DNA from: Scleromitrula shiraiana | Taxonomy: Eukaryota; Ascomycota; Leotiomycetes; Helotiales; Sclerotiniaceae | Direction of reading: 5' to 3' | NCBI GenBank assembly: GCA_028455995.1 | Contig: JABELC010000002.1 | Coordinates: 1,736,001 to 1,800,000 of the forward strand | Length of the DNA: 64,000 nt | Shown here: positions 47,336 to 57,281 of the stretch, piece by piece | Layout of the letters: the number at the start of each line of letters is the position of its first letter | How positions within the stretch are numbered: the first letter of the stretch is position 1 | The notes under the pieces: generated by a model | What the model saw: the letters and a program-made list of their open reading frames with translations, nothing else | What the model was told of the DNA's origin: nothing | Databases searched by the model: none | Made by a program: the position numbers and the translations under genes

Positions 47336-48701
47336 TTTTAATGAAGCTCAAGATGTTGTAGATGTAAAAGTGTTCTTTGTTGATTTTTTTGGAATTCTTA
47401 TGAAACAAATTGAAAGGGAGCTTCGAATACAACGATAAAAGATTTGATGTCTTTTTCTGATTTTTTGTTTTATGTTTCGATATGAAATTACGCAACGTTC
47501 ATTGTCAAGTAAAAAGTTGTAAGGTGGTAAGTTCGTGTGCTATGACAATAATGTATGTATGTGTTATTATTATGATGGAATCTTTTGTTAAAAGAAGATT
47601 TCCACTAGGTTCATATAGTAGTAGGTACCGTACTAGATAAATAGATGGATGGCATTGATGGTATTGATAAGGGAAGGGGGGAAGAGTTAAAAAAGTAATA
47701 AATCTTACAATATAGTACAAGTACAGTATACTCGTATGCTAATAACTAGTATAGTGAATTTACTAATGGGCTCATTTTATACGAAAAAGCTAACCTTATT
47801 TTTATTTCTTTATCCAATTTGACATGACGCTGCCTTGCTTTAAAAATGCCTTTTCTCTTTAGTACAAAGAGAGAGGTTTTATTATGAGGTTATTCAATTC
47901 TCTCGTTTTTGCTTTGAGATAAGGTTTATTATTATGTTAATTTTTTTAAAAGAATTTTTAATATATTTTTGAAGTCGTTTATTAACTAGAATATATTGTT
48001 CTTTTTATCATATGAGTATTAAAATTATGAAGATGTTAAGGGACCTGACCCAATATTTGATATGTTTGATATGACGCTGCCTTGCTTTAGAGTCCAGATC
48101 CAGATGTCTAAAAGTAATCATTGGGTCATTGGGTCATTGGGTCATTGGGTCATTGGGTCATTGGGTCATTGGGTCAATAGAAAAGACTGTTGATCCTCTT
48201 CAAGCTTTGTTCGCGATTTTACCAGTTTCTATTGGGAATTCGTCAACAATTCGAACTGGGAACTACCTAGCCAATTTATGTCAGCCGAGAAAATGCCCAG
48301 TAGAAAATCCCACTAACAAATTCAACCAAATAATAAATTCCCTGCTAGTATTGTTTGTACTGCAGGTGCAATACGTATACAACTAGAAGATCTAGAAATC
48401 TATGTTTTTATTAATCCATTCTTCTTACATACAACTATACCATCCATCACCTTTTGAAGTTATTCATAACTAAAAGGACTCTTATGCTATCAGATGCTAT
48501 CTATCATATGCTTGAAGTCGTAAGAACTTTATTATTCTTATCGGTACTTGCTTTGTAACCTAGGTAAGTTAAGGAGGTTACTGTTCATAAGGAGGACACT
48601 GGATTCTCTCCACTCGATGCACTGAATTTTAATTATTTGATTTGTAGGTATTTTAGGTGGATATATTCCCTTGAGAAGTTGCTCATATTTGATATCTCAA
48701 T
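47336..48701. other. Divergent intergenic region between acyl-CoA synthetase and Rkm5-like genes
   Basis: 1.4 kb holding both promoters. It contains a 9-bp minisatellite at 48120-48177 and two copies of GACGCTGCCTTGCTTTA at about 47825 and 48073. No gene seen. Confidence 0.55.
48120..48177. repeat. 9-bp minisatellite (GGGTCATTG)n
   Basis: About six perfect copies of GGGTCATTG, upstream of the Rkm5-like gene. The DNA stays open in one frame (GHWVIGSLGHWV), a repeat artefact. Confidence 0.95.
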
Positions 48702-50073
48702 ATGAATATGAATAGTGTACAATCGTTTCTTGATACTCTTAGTACAGAGATTGAAGATGCCGAGGAAGGTAGGGGCTTAGACATCTCTTTGCTGTTTAGA
48801 TTGTGCAACTTGGCGTAACTGTATGGAAGTTGCCATCTTTTGTGGCCTCTCCATAAGAAATTGATGTGGCTTCATCTCATGGTTATACAACAGCTTGTTG
48901 TGTTAGGTGGTACAGCCTACTTGAAACGAAACCTTGCTCCTTTCCGGGTTAGGCGGGTTTGGGAAGTTTCCTATCCAGATGCGTCAACATAGTCTTGGCA
49001 TTAAACAAGACAATCATTCATATCCACAGAGAGGCGCAGGCTCTTGGAAAGTTTTCAAGGCTTTAAACGTGTGACTAGCTAAAGCATTTTCAGAATCATT
49101 CCTATTATTCTCACAAACTATTCCATCTCAAAATCTTGGATTTGTAGATTCGAAGGCTACTGAATTAGATTTTACTATCAATGGTCAGGATCTTACAATC
49201 TATCAATCTCCTACAATTCTATCGTCAAATAGGGATGGTGGAACGACTGGGGCAGGTAAAGTACAACGTTGCTTTACAATTTGTCTCCTTAATAACCGAA
49301 ATATTAGTTATATGGAAAATAACCCCCCTTTTCGCCAAGTGGATATCTTCGGTTGAAAATCCACTGTTTAAATATCAAATTCTCAACTCAGATTCTGTTG
49401 TTCTTGAGTAAGTACTTAAATCCTCCAATCTCATTATATTATCTGTGAGTTCTTTCATTCTTCGACTTTCGATATTAATCACTCAAACCACAGGTTGGGT
49501 TGTGGTATATCCGGTCTAATCGCCCTTACTTTGTCACCCCATCTACAACGCTACATCCTCACAGATCAACCCTACGTTCTAAAATTTCTCTCTCAAAACC
49601 TAACAACAAACACCACTTCCTCAAGTACTTCTTCCAAGTCCAAATCTCGGAAATCAAAAACTTCGAACAATTCTACCACAACTACCCAATCAAATAAAAT
49701 CGTCCCCCTAACCCTCGACTGGGAAACCGACGTAGTCTCTCCCTCCCTAACCCAATCCCCCTCAACCAACAGCTTCGACGCAATAATAGCATGCGACTGT
49801 ATCTACAACGACGCCCTAATCGCACCATTAGTCCAAACATGTGTCGATCTATGTCAGCTTCGATCATCAACTCAGGATCAAGAACAACACCAAAATCCAA
49901 CTCTCTGTATAATAGCCCAACAACTTCGTTCCCCAGATGTCTTCGAATCATGGCTTAGAGAATTCAAAAAGAGTTTCCGCGTTTGGAGAGTACAGGGTGC
50001 GGGGACGGGGATTGATGGGTGTGGGTTAGGTGAAGATTCGGGGTTTGTGGTTCATGTGGGGGTTTTGAGGTAG
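48702..50073 (+). CDS. Protein-lysine methyltransferase, Rkm5-like (methyltransferase family 16)
   Basis: Seen: exons 48702..48768, 49094..49255, 49308..49407 and 49494..50073 give 302 residues in phase. SAM-binding motif I spans the last junction: VVLELGCGISGLIAL; motif post-I is YILTDQPYVLKFL; and FDAIIACDCIYND holds the family DxxY-type motif. Upstream is the Rkm5-like AVIWKITPLFAKWI. An inserted Ser/Lys/Thr-rich loop (about residues 150-180) separates the motifs. Known: yeast Rkm5 monomethylates ribosomal protein L1. Substrate here is by homology. Exon 1 (NSVQSFLDTLSTEIEDAEE) is less certain; the first intron is 325 nt, the longest in the window, with branch AGCTAAAG before TTTTCAG. Confidence 0.8.
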
Positions 50074-50164
50074 AATATTAAGAGGTGTATTTTTTCTAGA
50101 CTTTTGATAGCTTGCTGGGGTCCTACAGAGTTCCTGCAACAGGAAGTGGAGAGTTTAAATATGT

Positions 50165-50400
50165 TATTACTGGCATTATATTGTTCAATTCAATTTTAAT
50201 CAATTAAAACATTCGATTGTTTAACTTAAATCCGAACCATGTCAAATTGGATATAAGATGGTTCAACTTCGAGTTCAACATTATGATTTGATTTGTCTAT
50301 GTTGGAGATGATTGTTTGATTCAATTTCAAATCATCAAAACATCGAATTGCTCAAGTCGGTTTCAGACAATCGCAAGTTGAAGTTGTACAACTTTCAGTT
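50165..50400. repeat. Decayed tandem pair with ATTAAAACATTCGATTG core
   Basis: Two copies of a unit with CAATTTTAATCAATTAAAAC / CAATTTCAAATCATCAAAAC followed by ATTCGATTGTTTAA / ATCGAATTGCTCAA, about 130 bases apart. Related words occur at 20411-20680. Confidence 0.5.
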
Positions 50401-50775
50401 GTGCATTGAATAAATAAACCAATACATCTCCCTTGATATTCTCACTACAACTTTCCCAAAAAACATATCCACGGATCTAACCTCAATTATTTCACGTACT
50501 CAATATCAAGCTGTTTCTGTGTATCTGATATCAATATACTTCCCATTAAATAGCGCAGTCCTCAGGGCAGTCTTTAATTCATGTTCAATAAAATTTCAAC
50601 ACATAGATCTAGTAAAGTTATATATACAAACCCTCATAATACTACCACCGCACATACTAGTTTATGCCTATACTTCGAGAATGACGGCTTTCCGAAGAAC
50701 AGTGTATGAACTAATGACAGAATTCGCTCCTCTCAAAATGCGTAAGGTAAACCTCGAGTTAAACTAAATTTTAAT

Positions 50776-51500
50776 GTCTCAGCCTGTTTGAAGTGTGGAC
50801 ATTCAGATACTAGTATACTTTGAACTTGTAAATTCGATTTGAATATCTTTTTAGAGCATAGATAATCAAATGTATCTTGAGCAAATTCAATTTCAATATC
50901 TATTTAACATATGAATATTTAGAAGTATTTTCAAGTTGAACTAGTTCAGTTTCAATATTTATTTAGAATGCGCACATTCAAAAAACTTTTATGCAAGTTT
51001 AGTTTGAATATCATGATCTAGTATCTAAAATATGAACATTCAAATGTGTTTTGGAAAAATTCAATTTTAATGCCAGTGTCTGTTCAAGATATAGACATTC
51101 AGATACATTTTCCATAAATTCGATTCGAATGTCTATCTAACTTGAAAATATAAATATTCAAATATATTTTGAATCAATCCAGTTTCAATGTCTATTTCAA
51201 GAATAAACATTAAGCTACTAGCTCTAAATCTATTTGCCAGTGAATATTTATTCGGGAATTGAACATTCAAATCAGAATAATATACTAGTACTGTGATTAT
51301 ATATCGACTGAATAGACATTGAAACTACACCTACTCCGAGTCGCTTTGATTACGTCGCGTAAACCATTTCCGAGTCTAAATGTCTATTCAGCATTTGAAC
51401 ATTTAGATATATTTTAAGATGCTAATTTGCAAGTTCTGAATGTTTAAATAAAATATATATCTTCAAATACTAGTAAATTCAAGTTAATTTAGTTATAAAC
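50776..51500. repeat. Decayed tandem array, about 60-bp unit, TTTCAATGTCTATTT ... GAACATTCAAATATATTTT
   Basis: At least ten diverged units share CAATGTCTATTT, then an ATGAACATTCAAAT segment and a TATTTTGAA end, spaced about 55-65 bases. Most copies read on the plus strand; one at 51304-51325 reads on the minus strand (GAATAGACATTGAAAC). Copies also occur at 44690-44905 and 63470-63560. Decay is mostly to A/T. Confidence 0.65.
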
Positions 51501-51684
51501 ACCTATTTGAAATACAAATATTCAGATTGAAGTGATAATAATATACACTATGTATAGCAATACAAAAAATATCGATGATCATGATAATTTTAGTTTAAAA
51601 ATACTATTCAATATTCATATTCTTCATATCCTTAAGCACTAATTGAATCCTAAGCAAATCACAATCCATTAATATGAACAACAC

Positions 51685-51920
51685 TTAGCAAATATACCAA
51701 GAGCACAAACATCCTTCCACCCGCTCATTCATAATTTCTCTACCAATCGTCTCTCTATCATTTCTTATATTCAGTTCATCGCTCCCTCTTTTTTGAGACA
51801 ACTCAAACGCCAACATATCCGCATCCGGAATTGCAGCCACGTTCTTTTCGATTTCTCTTGCTTCTTCGATATCCACATTCACTTCTCGTCCTCTTCCCTT
51901 TCCTGATCCTCCTCCCGCAT
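51685..51920 (-). pseudogene. Coding-like C-terminal fragment, gene unknown
   Basis: The minus strand reads, without an ATG, a run of sensible codons: DAGGGSGKGRGREVNVDIEE, AREIEKNVAAIPDADMLAFE, LSQKRGSDELNIRNDRETI, then REIMNERVEGCLCSWYIC and stop. The composition is unlike the surrounding AT-rich repeats. In-frame TGA lies just upstream of the GATGCG start of this stretch (about 51925), and no upstream exon reads on. I do not recognise the family. It looks like the end of a gene whose body is lost, or an exon of an unrecognised one. Confidence 0.3.
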
Positions 51921-52474
51921 CAAATCAAATTAACCTAGAGCCGTCAAATAATCGCAATAACGTAACCTCCGACTCTATTATTCACATTTTACATCAAAAG
52001 CCCTTTCTGTCAAACCCCATACTTCATCCTATAGACTGTAATAAACCTCTTCCCCAAACGATCCTATCATCACTTTCAAAAGAACACTAGCCATACCTCA
52101 ATATTCAATTGAATAGCAGCTCGATTTATGCATGTAGTCCAAAGGTAACAACAAAGTGATCTGGATTATAAGAAATTACTCGAAGTACACAAAGACTCTA
52201 CAACCCCAATCATATATCTATACCCTACAGTCTATCTATCTCGTTGCATATCGGAGTCTGAAAATCCGACAGGAAACTTTCGTAATCGAGGTGAAAGATG
52301 GGGGGTACTTCTCAGAGAAAGCTGCGTACCAAAAGGTGAAAATTGGATACTTCACAGCGAAGACTTCGCGCGCAACGTTTAAATTGAAAGCCAGATAAGT
52401 GGTTTCCGAGCTCGGCAAGATACTTGATGACTTTCTTGACATCTCTAGACCCAGATACAGATCAAGAAACCTGC

Positions 52475-52600
52475 GTCCTGGGCGGAACGCCCAGGACACG
52501 GGAGTTAAATCCCCCCTTCGCAGGTAAAATGGGGCAGGTGCCGGGATTAAAGGCCAAGGTTAGGCCCATAGCTCTTGTATTTTTGAATTTTTGTAGTTTA
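52475..52600 (+). repeat. Inverted, truncated copy of the tRNA-Pro region with a perfect hairpin
   Basis: Plus-strand bases 52500-52600 match the minus-strand tRNA-Pro intron, 3' half and 3' flank (GGAGTTAAATCCCCCC, GGGGCAGGT, GTTAGGCCCAT, GCTCTTGTATTTTTG), with several substitutions. The 5' half of the tRNA is absent. In its place is a perfect 10-bp hairpin GTCCTGGGCG-GAA-CGCCCAGGAC at 52475-52497. It cannot make a normal tRNA. Confidence 0.75.
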
Positions 52601-52811
52601 TATTTCCAATTTATAAAGCTGGTGCACCAGTCGTTTTCATCGGTTCGGGCTCTTGAGAACCCGACAAAGAAAGCCGAACCGAGAATCACTAGTTCATCTC
52701 GCTAAACTTTACAAACCAAAAAACATCCGGGCAAAAACAAGTTTCACAACCATATACGAAGCAAATTTAGCAACAAAACATTATAAAAAAATGCAAAAAT
52801 ACAAGAGCAAT

Positions 52812-52911
52812 GGGCCTAACCGGGATTTGAACCCGGGACCTGCCCCATTTTCCCTGCGAAAGGGGGGATTTAACTCCCGAAGGGGCAATCATACGACTAG
52901 ACCATCAGGCC
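52812..52911 (-). tRNA. tRNA-Pro (anticodon CGG) with a 28-nt intron
   Basis: Folds cleanly by eye. The acceptor stem GGCCTGA pairs with TTAGGCC (one G-T), D arm GTC...GAT, anticodon stem GCCCC/GGGGC with loop TTCGGG plus T, five-base variable loop AGGTC, and a perfect T stem CCGGG-TTCAAAT-CCCGG. Anticodon CGG lies at positions 34-36, and the intron (52848-52875) sits one base 3' of it, after position 37, as in eukaryotic nuclear tRNAs. Anticodon CGG reads CCG Pro codons. The A box overlaps the D arm and the B box is GGTTCAAATCC. No CCA is encoded, as expected. An inverted partial copy lies about 210 bases away. Confidence 0.93.
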
Positions 52912-54495
52912 GTGCTAGATTCTTGTAACAATACCGAATTTTCCTGGTATCATGAGATATCAAGCAATAGATGATCAGCCGAAATACCTCGGCTGCTCTC
53001 GGCTAGGCTCACGGCGGTGTTGTTAGCATCAGTGGACGAGACTATTTCATCAGAATGTAAGCCAAATCAAATCCTGAAAGGTAGTGGAAGTATATATATA
53101 TATATATATATATCAATACCGTGACGGTAGCTCAAAGTTTTACATCGCTCAAAAGTTCACCTTTGAGAAGAAGATTGAAACGATGAGCAGGTGAACCTGC
53201 TTCATTCACTAGTCCGAGTCCCTCTTACTCACCACCTTTAGTCATGTTGAAAATGTCATATAAAGCATTACTATTTTACGATGAATAGATAATAAACAAT
53301 TTCATGTTCTTAAATCAATAGATGTCGAGCATTTTTTGAAATATGTCTACTAGTAGTATCAAGAGATAGATATCATAATAAATAAATACTACTAGTAGTA
53401 GCCTTATGCGAGCAACTCACGTAAATTAGTGAATTTTTACTATTATATAAATTTATTTTGTAACTTGAATTTTGTACGAAAAACTTTTCCTATAAATTAT
53501 AGAAAAAATTAATTATCTTTATTTCTGTTATAAAATATATATATATAAATATATTAATAAATATTTTTTTTTACTCTCATAAAGTAGATCTTAATTTCTT
53601 AATTGAAGCGGTGCCGTCTTTAAGTGTGCTACTGCCAGTGAGACGATTGAGTGTATCTTACAATACTCCGGTACGCAAATTTAGGCGAGCTTATTCACTC
53701 TAAATAGGACATAGAAAGTGCCGCATCTCTGCTGCTTCAGCTTTCTGTTGCCAGTGTCTACCGCTGGGATTGAGTAACCCCTGTGAAGGCCTAAGTATAC
53801 TAGGTCGCATCGTTGGATTTACAGTTGAATAATTAGATTATCATGATATCTCACTTGGTGTTGAGCAGTTAGAATATGATGTTGTTTAACCCCATGTTAG
53901 ATGGTCCCAACATCTAATTATCCGACCCTATAATGGACAATCCAAAAACACAGATTCACTTTCTTAACAGTAAACTTGATAAATTTAAGGGGAAGAGACC
54001 TAGTAGTGCATATCACCCAGCACAAGTGTACCTGGAGTTTACTAGGTTTCACCTTGGAAAGGAATCCAAGATTAAGCTTACCAAAGCACAAAGAGGGGTT
54101 CCAACTTCCTGCTCACATATAATCGCGTTCTAATCATCAGCATCATTACGAATTTGAACAGATATACGCGTATTGGAAATGCTGTTATTGTAGGAATGCT
54201 GTATATCAGTAGGCAGAAATCGCTGTCTCTTTACCTTGTAGAGACTGAGCCCACTCTAAATCCGTGAGACGTGCAGCAGACAGTACCATGAATCTCGAAA
54301 TTCCTGTATATTTGGTGTCTAATTCTAGATACAACACTTCTTGTATCCACCTACAATCCTTTATCCCTTCAGAATAGAATCCCATACCTTGATGTGATTT
54401 AGGCATTATGTTATTCTCTCTAGAGTATCTATTAATATTAATTATGCATGAAATATTCAATCCAACCTATTAACACCACCCACCCTAGTATCATA
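52912..54495. other. AT-rich gene-poor region right of the tRNA
   Basis: 1.6 kb. A TA run lies at about 53093-53112, ACTAGTAGTA words at 53350-53400, A/T-only sequence at about 53440-53580, and GTTAGA...CCAACATCTAATTATCC decayed repeats at about 53820-53930. Short frames (53933-54133, 54206-54460) lack recognisable features. No gene seen. Confidence 0.5.
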
Positions 54496-56406
54496 TTATC
54501 TAACAACATAAAATCCATTTACTCCAATCGCCTTATCCTTCATTTTATCCACATCCATCCTGAAACCTACCCGATGCAAAGGTACTTTATCGACCTGTCT
54601 TTGTGCTGCCAATCTCGTAGTCGCATAACTATTAGTTGCACGTTCTAATACACCTCTCTTCCGTTGATCGTCAGTGACGCTATCAGGAGCGAACGAGGGC
54701 CGAGAAAGGAGCATCTGGGTAAATGTAATATCGTTGAGAGAGGCCACAATTTCTTCCTCAATCATGTCATGAGTAGGTATATCCTTTGCTGTCTGAGCCG
54801 TATGCATATCCGGTCGAATGAACCCCATGATCTTGACATATAGTTTCTTTCCATCATAGATCTCAGATTCAAAGTAATCGGAAACAAAATGAAGTTTAAA
54901 AATTCTCCTGCTGGCTTGGGATATATTGACTCTTACTAGATTTGCAGCTTGGACAGGCACAGCCGACAATACAGCTTGAGACCATGATTCGTTTTCGGCT
55001 GATGTTGAATTTTGACTCTTGTGAGCTCCATGAATTTGTACCCAGCAACAATAATGACCTCGAAGCTGATGGTATATATGTTCCGTAATTCCTGTAAGAT
55101 TCATAGTGGGGACGCTGAAACAATCACTGTGATCCGTACTCTTTTCTGCTCTTGCAACAAAACAGATAGGGTATGGTGGTCTGGGTCCGTTTTGAATATC
55201 TCCATCTCCAGCATCCACATGCATTAGATTCTCAGTTCTTATTCCATAGTATTCTTTATTGCCGTCTTCGATCGTAGATTTTACTATATCTTGTGCACCA
55301 GTTGTGCTGTACAACTTGGTAGCTGCTTCTATCTTTGCTGCCGACGGCATAAATGGCTTAACGGCAACCTGTGCAGCACTTGTAGCCGGAGAGATCATTC
55401 TCCCAACCGTGTTGTTTGCATATGTAGCCAGAGCCAAAGCTCCTAGCTCGAGTGGTAAAGTACTCAAGCTCGCACCCCTGAGTGAACTTGGACTTGTTGA
55501 GGTTGATAGAATACGGAACACTGGGCTCGGACATAGAACTTTCTTCTTTTCACCAGGACAAAGAACCAGCTGAAAATATCCATCACTTGCTTCCACCGGG
55601 ATTCGTATGACGAGAGTTTCTCGCAATATATGCTTGGGATGCTTTGTTTTCTTCAAAAATTTCTTGATGTCTCGTTGCCAGGCTCGCTCATCGCTCACAT
55701 TTAATTGTTCTGCAGTGACAGGATGCGTTGGTGTTACATTAAGCCAGCCCCCGTTGCTTCCCACAAAAGCTTTTACCCGCATTCCTGTCTTGCCCGACCA
55801 GCCCTTATCTTGTAGCCATACTTGGCGATCAGATGGTAATGGGGCATCGGAAAATATTGAAATGGTAAGGGTTGTAGCACATCCTTGATAAAAGACTAAT
55901 CCACTTGAGTGTCGCAAGATAGAAAAATGTTTTGTGCTTTCTGATGGGTGTGATATTAGACCGCCAGCAAAGTGACGTGCTTCCCGATATGCCTTCTGGA
56001 CATAGGATGATGCTGAAGAACTGGATGATGGATCTGATGCATTTGAGTCTGTTGTTTCTGGGATACTGTCGAAAGTTGTAAAGGCAGACGCGGAGGTTGG
56101 AACCGAATTTGATAATGAGGTGGTCCTTGCAATGTATATGTCATCCAGATTTAGTTGTAATTGAGATGAGGATACAGTAACTGAATCTTTAACATCAATC
56201 CTATCAAATCTTCCAACCGAATAAACTTTAGGTGCGTCTTTATCATTCTCTGACCTGATAAAAATTCTATCACTGGTAGATATTGTGGATTTAGATCCAG
56301 GCGTTACTGGTTTTCGACGAATTTCAACAGGAGGCATGTTGACATCACGTCGTTTTGATCTCCCAAGAGCGTTATCACTATATACTGGATAGGGAGAGGG
56401 TTCCAT
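54496..56406 (-). CDS. Conserved fungal protein with C-terminal riboflavin-kinase-like domain
   Basis: Seen: one uninterrupted 636-residue frame, no signal or membrane span. The middle has a conserved block: LRHSSGLVFYQGCATTLTIS, FSDAPLPSDRQVWLQDKGWSG, SDERAWQRDIKKFLKK, then FRILSTSTSPSSLRGASLST, LPLELGALALATYA. The C-terminal block (about 405-560) is RPPYPICFVARAEKS, VPTMNLTGI, QLRGHYCCWVQIHG, VRVNISQASRRIFKLHFVSD, and KLYVKIMGFIRPDM; the P-T-x-N and xKIMGFIRP positions recall the flavokinase fold. Known: similar fungal proteins are often named LipA and NB-ARC domain protein, a label not supported by the sequence I see. Activity is unknown; Asn/Thr metal-site residues partly match true riboflavin kinase. 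Confidence 0.72.
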   Translation of the reverse strand: MEPSPYPVYSDNALGRSKRRDVNMPPVEIRRKPVTPGSKSTISTSDRIFIRSENDKDAPKVYSVGRFDRIDVKDSVTVSSSQLQLNLDDIYIARTTSLSNSVPTSASAFTTFDSIPETTDSNASDPSSSSSASSYVQKAYREARHFAGGLISHPSESTKHFSILRHSSGLVFYQGCATTLTISIFSDAPLPSDRQVWLQDKGWSGKTGMRVKAFVGSNGGWLNVTPTHPVTAEQLNVSDERAWQRDIKKFLKKTKHPKHILRETLVIRIPVEASDGYFQLVLCPGEKKKVLCPSPVFRILSTSTSPSSLRGASLSTLPLELGALALATYANNTVGRMISPATSAAQVAVKPFMPSAAKIEAATKLYSTTGAQDIVKSTIEDGNKEYYGIRTENLMHVDAGDGDIQNGPRPPYPICFVARAEKSTDHSDCFSVPTMNLTGITEHIYHQLRGHYCCWVQIHGAHKSQNSTSAENESWSQAVLSAVPVQAANLVRVNISQASRRIFKLHFVSDYFESEIYDGKKLYVKIMGFIRPDMHTAQTAKDIPTHDMIEEEIVASLNDITFTQMLLSRPSFAPDSVTDDQRKRGVLERATNSYATTRLAAQRQVDKVPLHRVGFRMDVDKMKDKAIGVNGFYVVR

Positions 56407-57281
56407 TTGTTGATAGTTGTGTATTGGACATGACTTCTCGATAATTTCTTCAATTTTAGCTTGCGAATCTAAGTGAAATAATTATTTCAACTTGGATTAA
56501 GAGTTGGTACATCATGGTGAATAATACTTCTTTCTACCTTATCATGCGAGGTTGGAATGTTCCACCAAGGTCAAAGCGTCATGCTCTGAAAGAAATTGCA
56601 TTCGGCCTCGTAATCATTTTGGGTTTTTTAAGTATTGTGAATCAGATCAGCTTTGTCTTTAATGAAGGTTTTCGATATTCTTGAAGTATATATAATATGG
56701 TATTCTTAGGGCGAGAGAGCGAGAGGATTGGTGAGTAATTTTATGGAGATTCCGGTGCTTACATATAATTTCGATATGAATCACCAGCATTAATTCATAG
56801 ACTAAACTTCAATTGAACCATTAGGATAATTTATTCCCTAACTCTGTGTTGGGCAACTATAATATTGTATTGTCTAATTCAGCGTTAGACAATTAGAACA
56901 GTATATTTTCCGATCCAGCGTTAAACAACTAGAATAGCATGTTGTCTATCTCAGTATTGAACAATGAAGTAGTTCATCAATTAGATTAGTGCATCCTCTG
57001 GTGAAACCCCCTTCCCCCCGCGCAATTGCATAGTGACATGGGAACTTGAATTTGTAAAAATGTTGGTATTCTAGGGTATAAAATAGAAGCAGAAAAACAC
57101 CTTGGAATGGAACAGATATGCAATCATCATACTGGTATCAAGTCGTAAAAATGTTGACAATAAACAACTAAAATAGACATATCCCTCTTATCCCTGAACG
57201 CCTATCCCAACGCTATATCCAACGCCATTTTCAACATCATCTAACGCCCTTAACGGGAAAAAGCAAGAGACAGAAAACCTC
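56407..57281. other. Intergenic region with GTTAGACAATTAG tandem repeat
   Basis: About 875 bases. A diverged repeat of about 45-50 bases at about 56835-56985 is listed separately. No gene seen. Confidence 0.5.
56835..56985. repeat. Decayed about 45-bp tandem repeat, GTTAGACAATTAGAA core
   Basis: Three to four units: TGTGTTGGGCAACTATAATATTG, AGCGTTAGACAATTAGAACA, AGCGTTAAACAACTAGAATAG and AGTATTGAACAATGAAG, separated by TTGTCTAATTC-like spacers. Diverged copies occur near 53860-53920 (TGTTGAGCAGTTAGAATATG) and 20405-20530. Confidence 0.55.

Larger units (their letters stand above)
50074..52811. other. Repeat-rich gene-poor region left of the tRNA
   Basis: 2.7 kb made mainly of diverged AT-rich repeats (50165-50400 and 50776-51500, listed separately), a coding-like fragment at 51685-51920 and an inverted tRNA remnant at 52475-52600. 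I see no intact gene. Confidence 0.6.

Noticed and set aside
52236..52499. 87-codon minus-strand frame and its 80-codon plus-strand partner before the tRNA copy
   Set aside because: Neither has recognisable motifs; one runs into the inverted tRNA hairpin. Kept only as unexplained open sequence.
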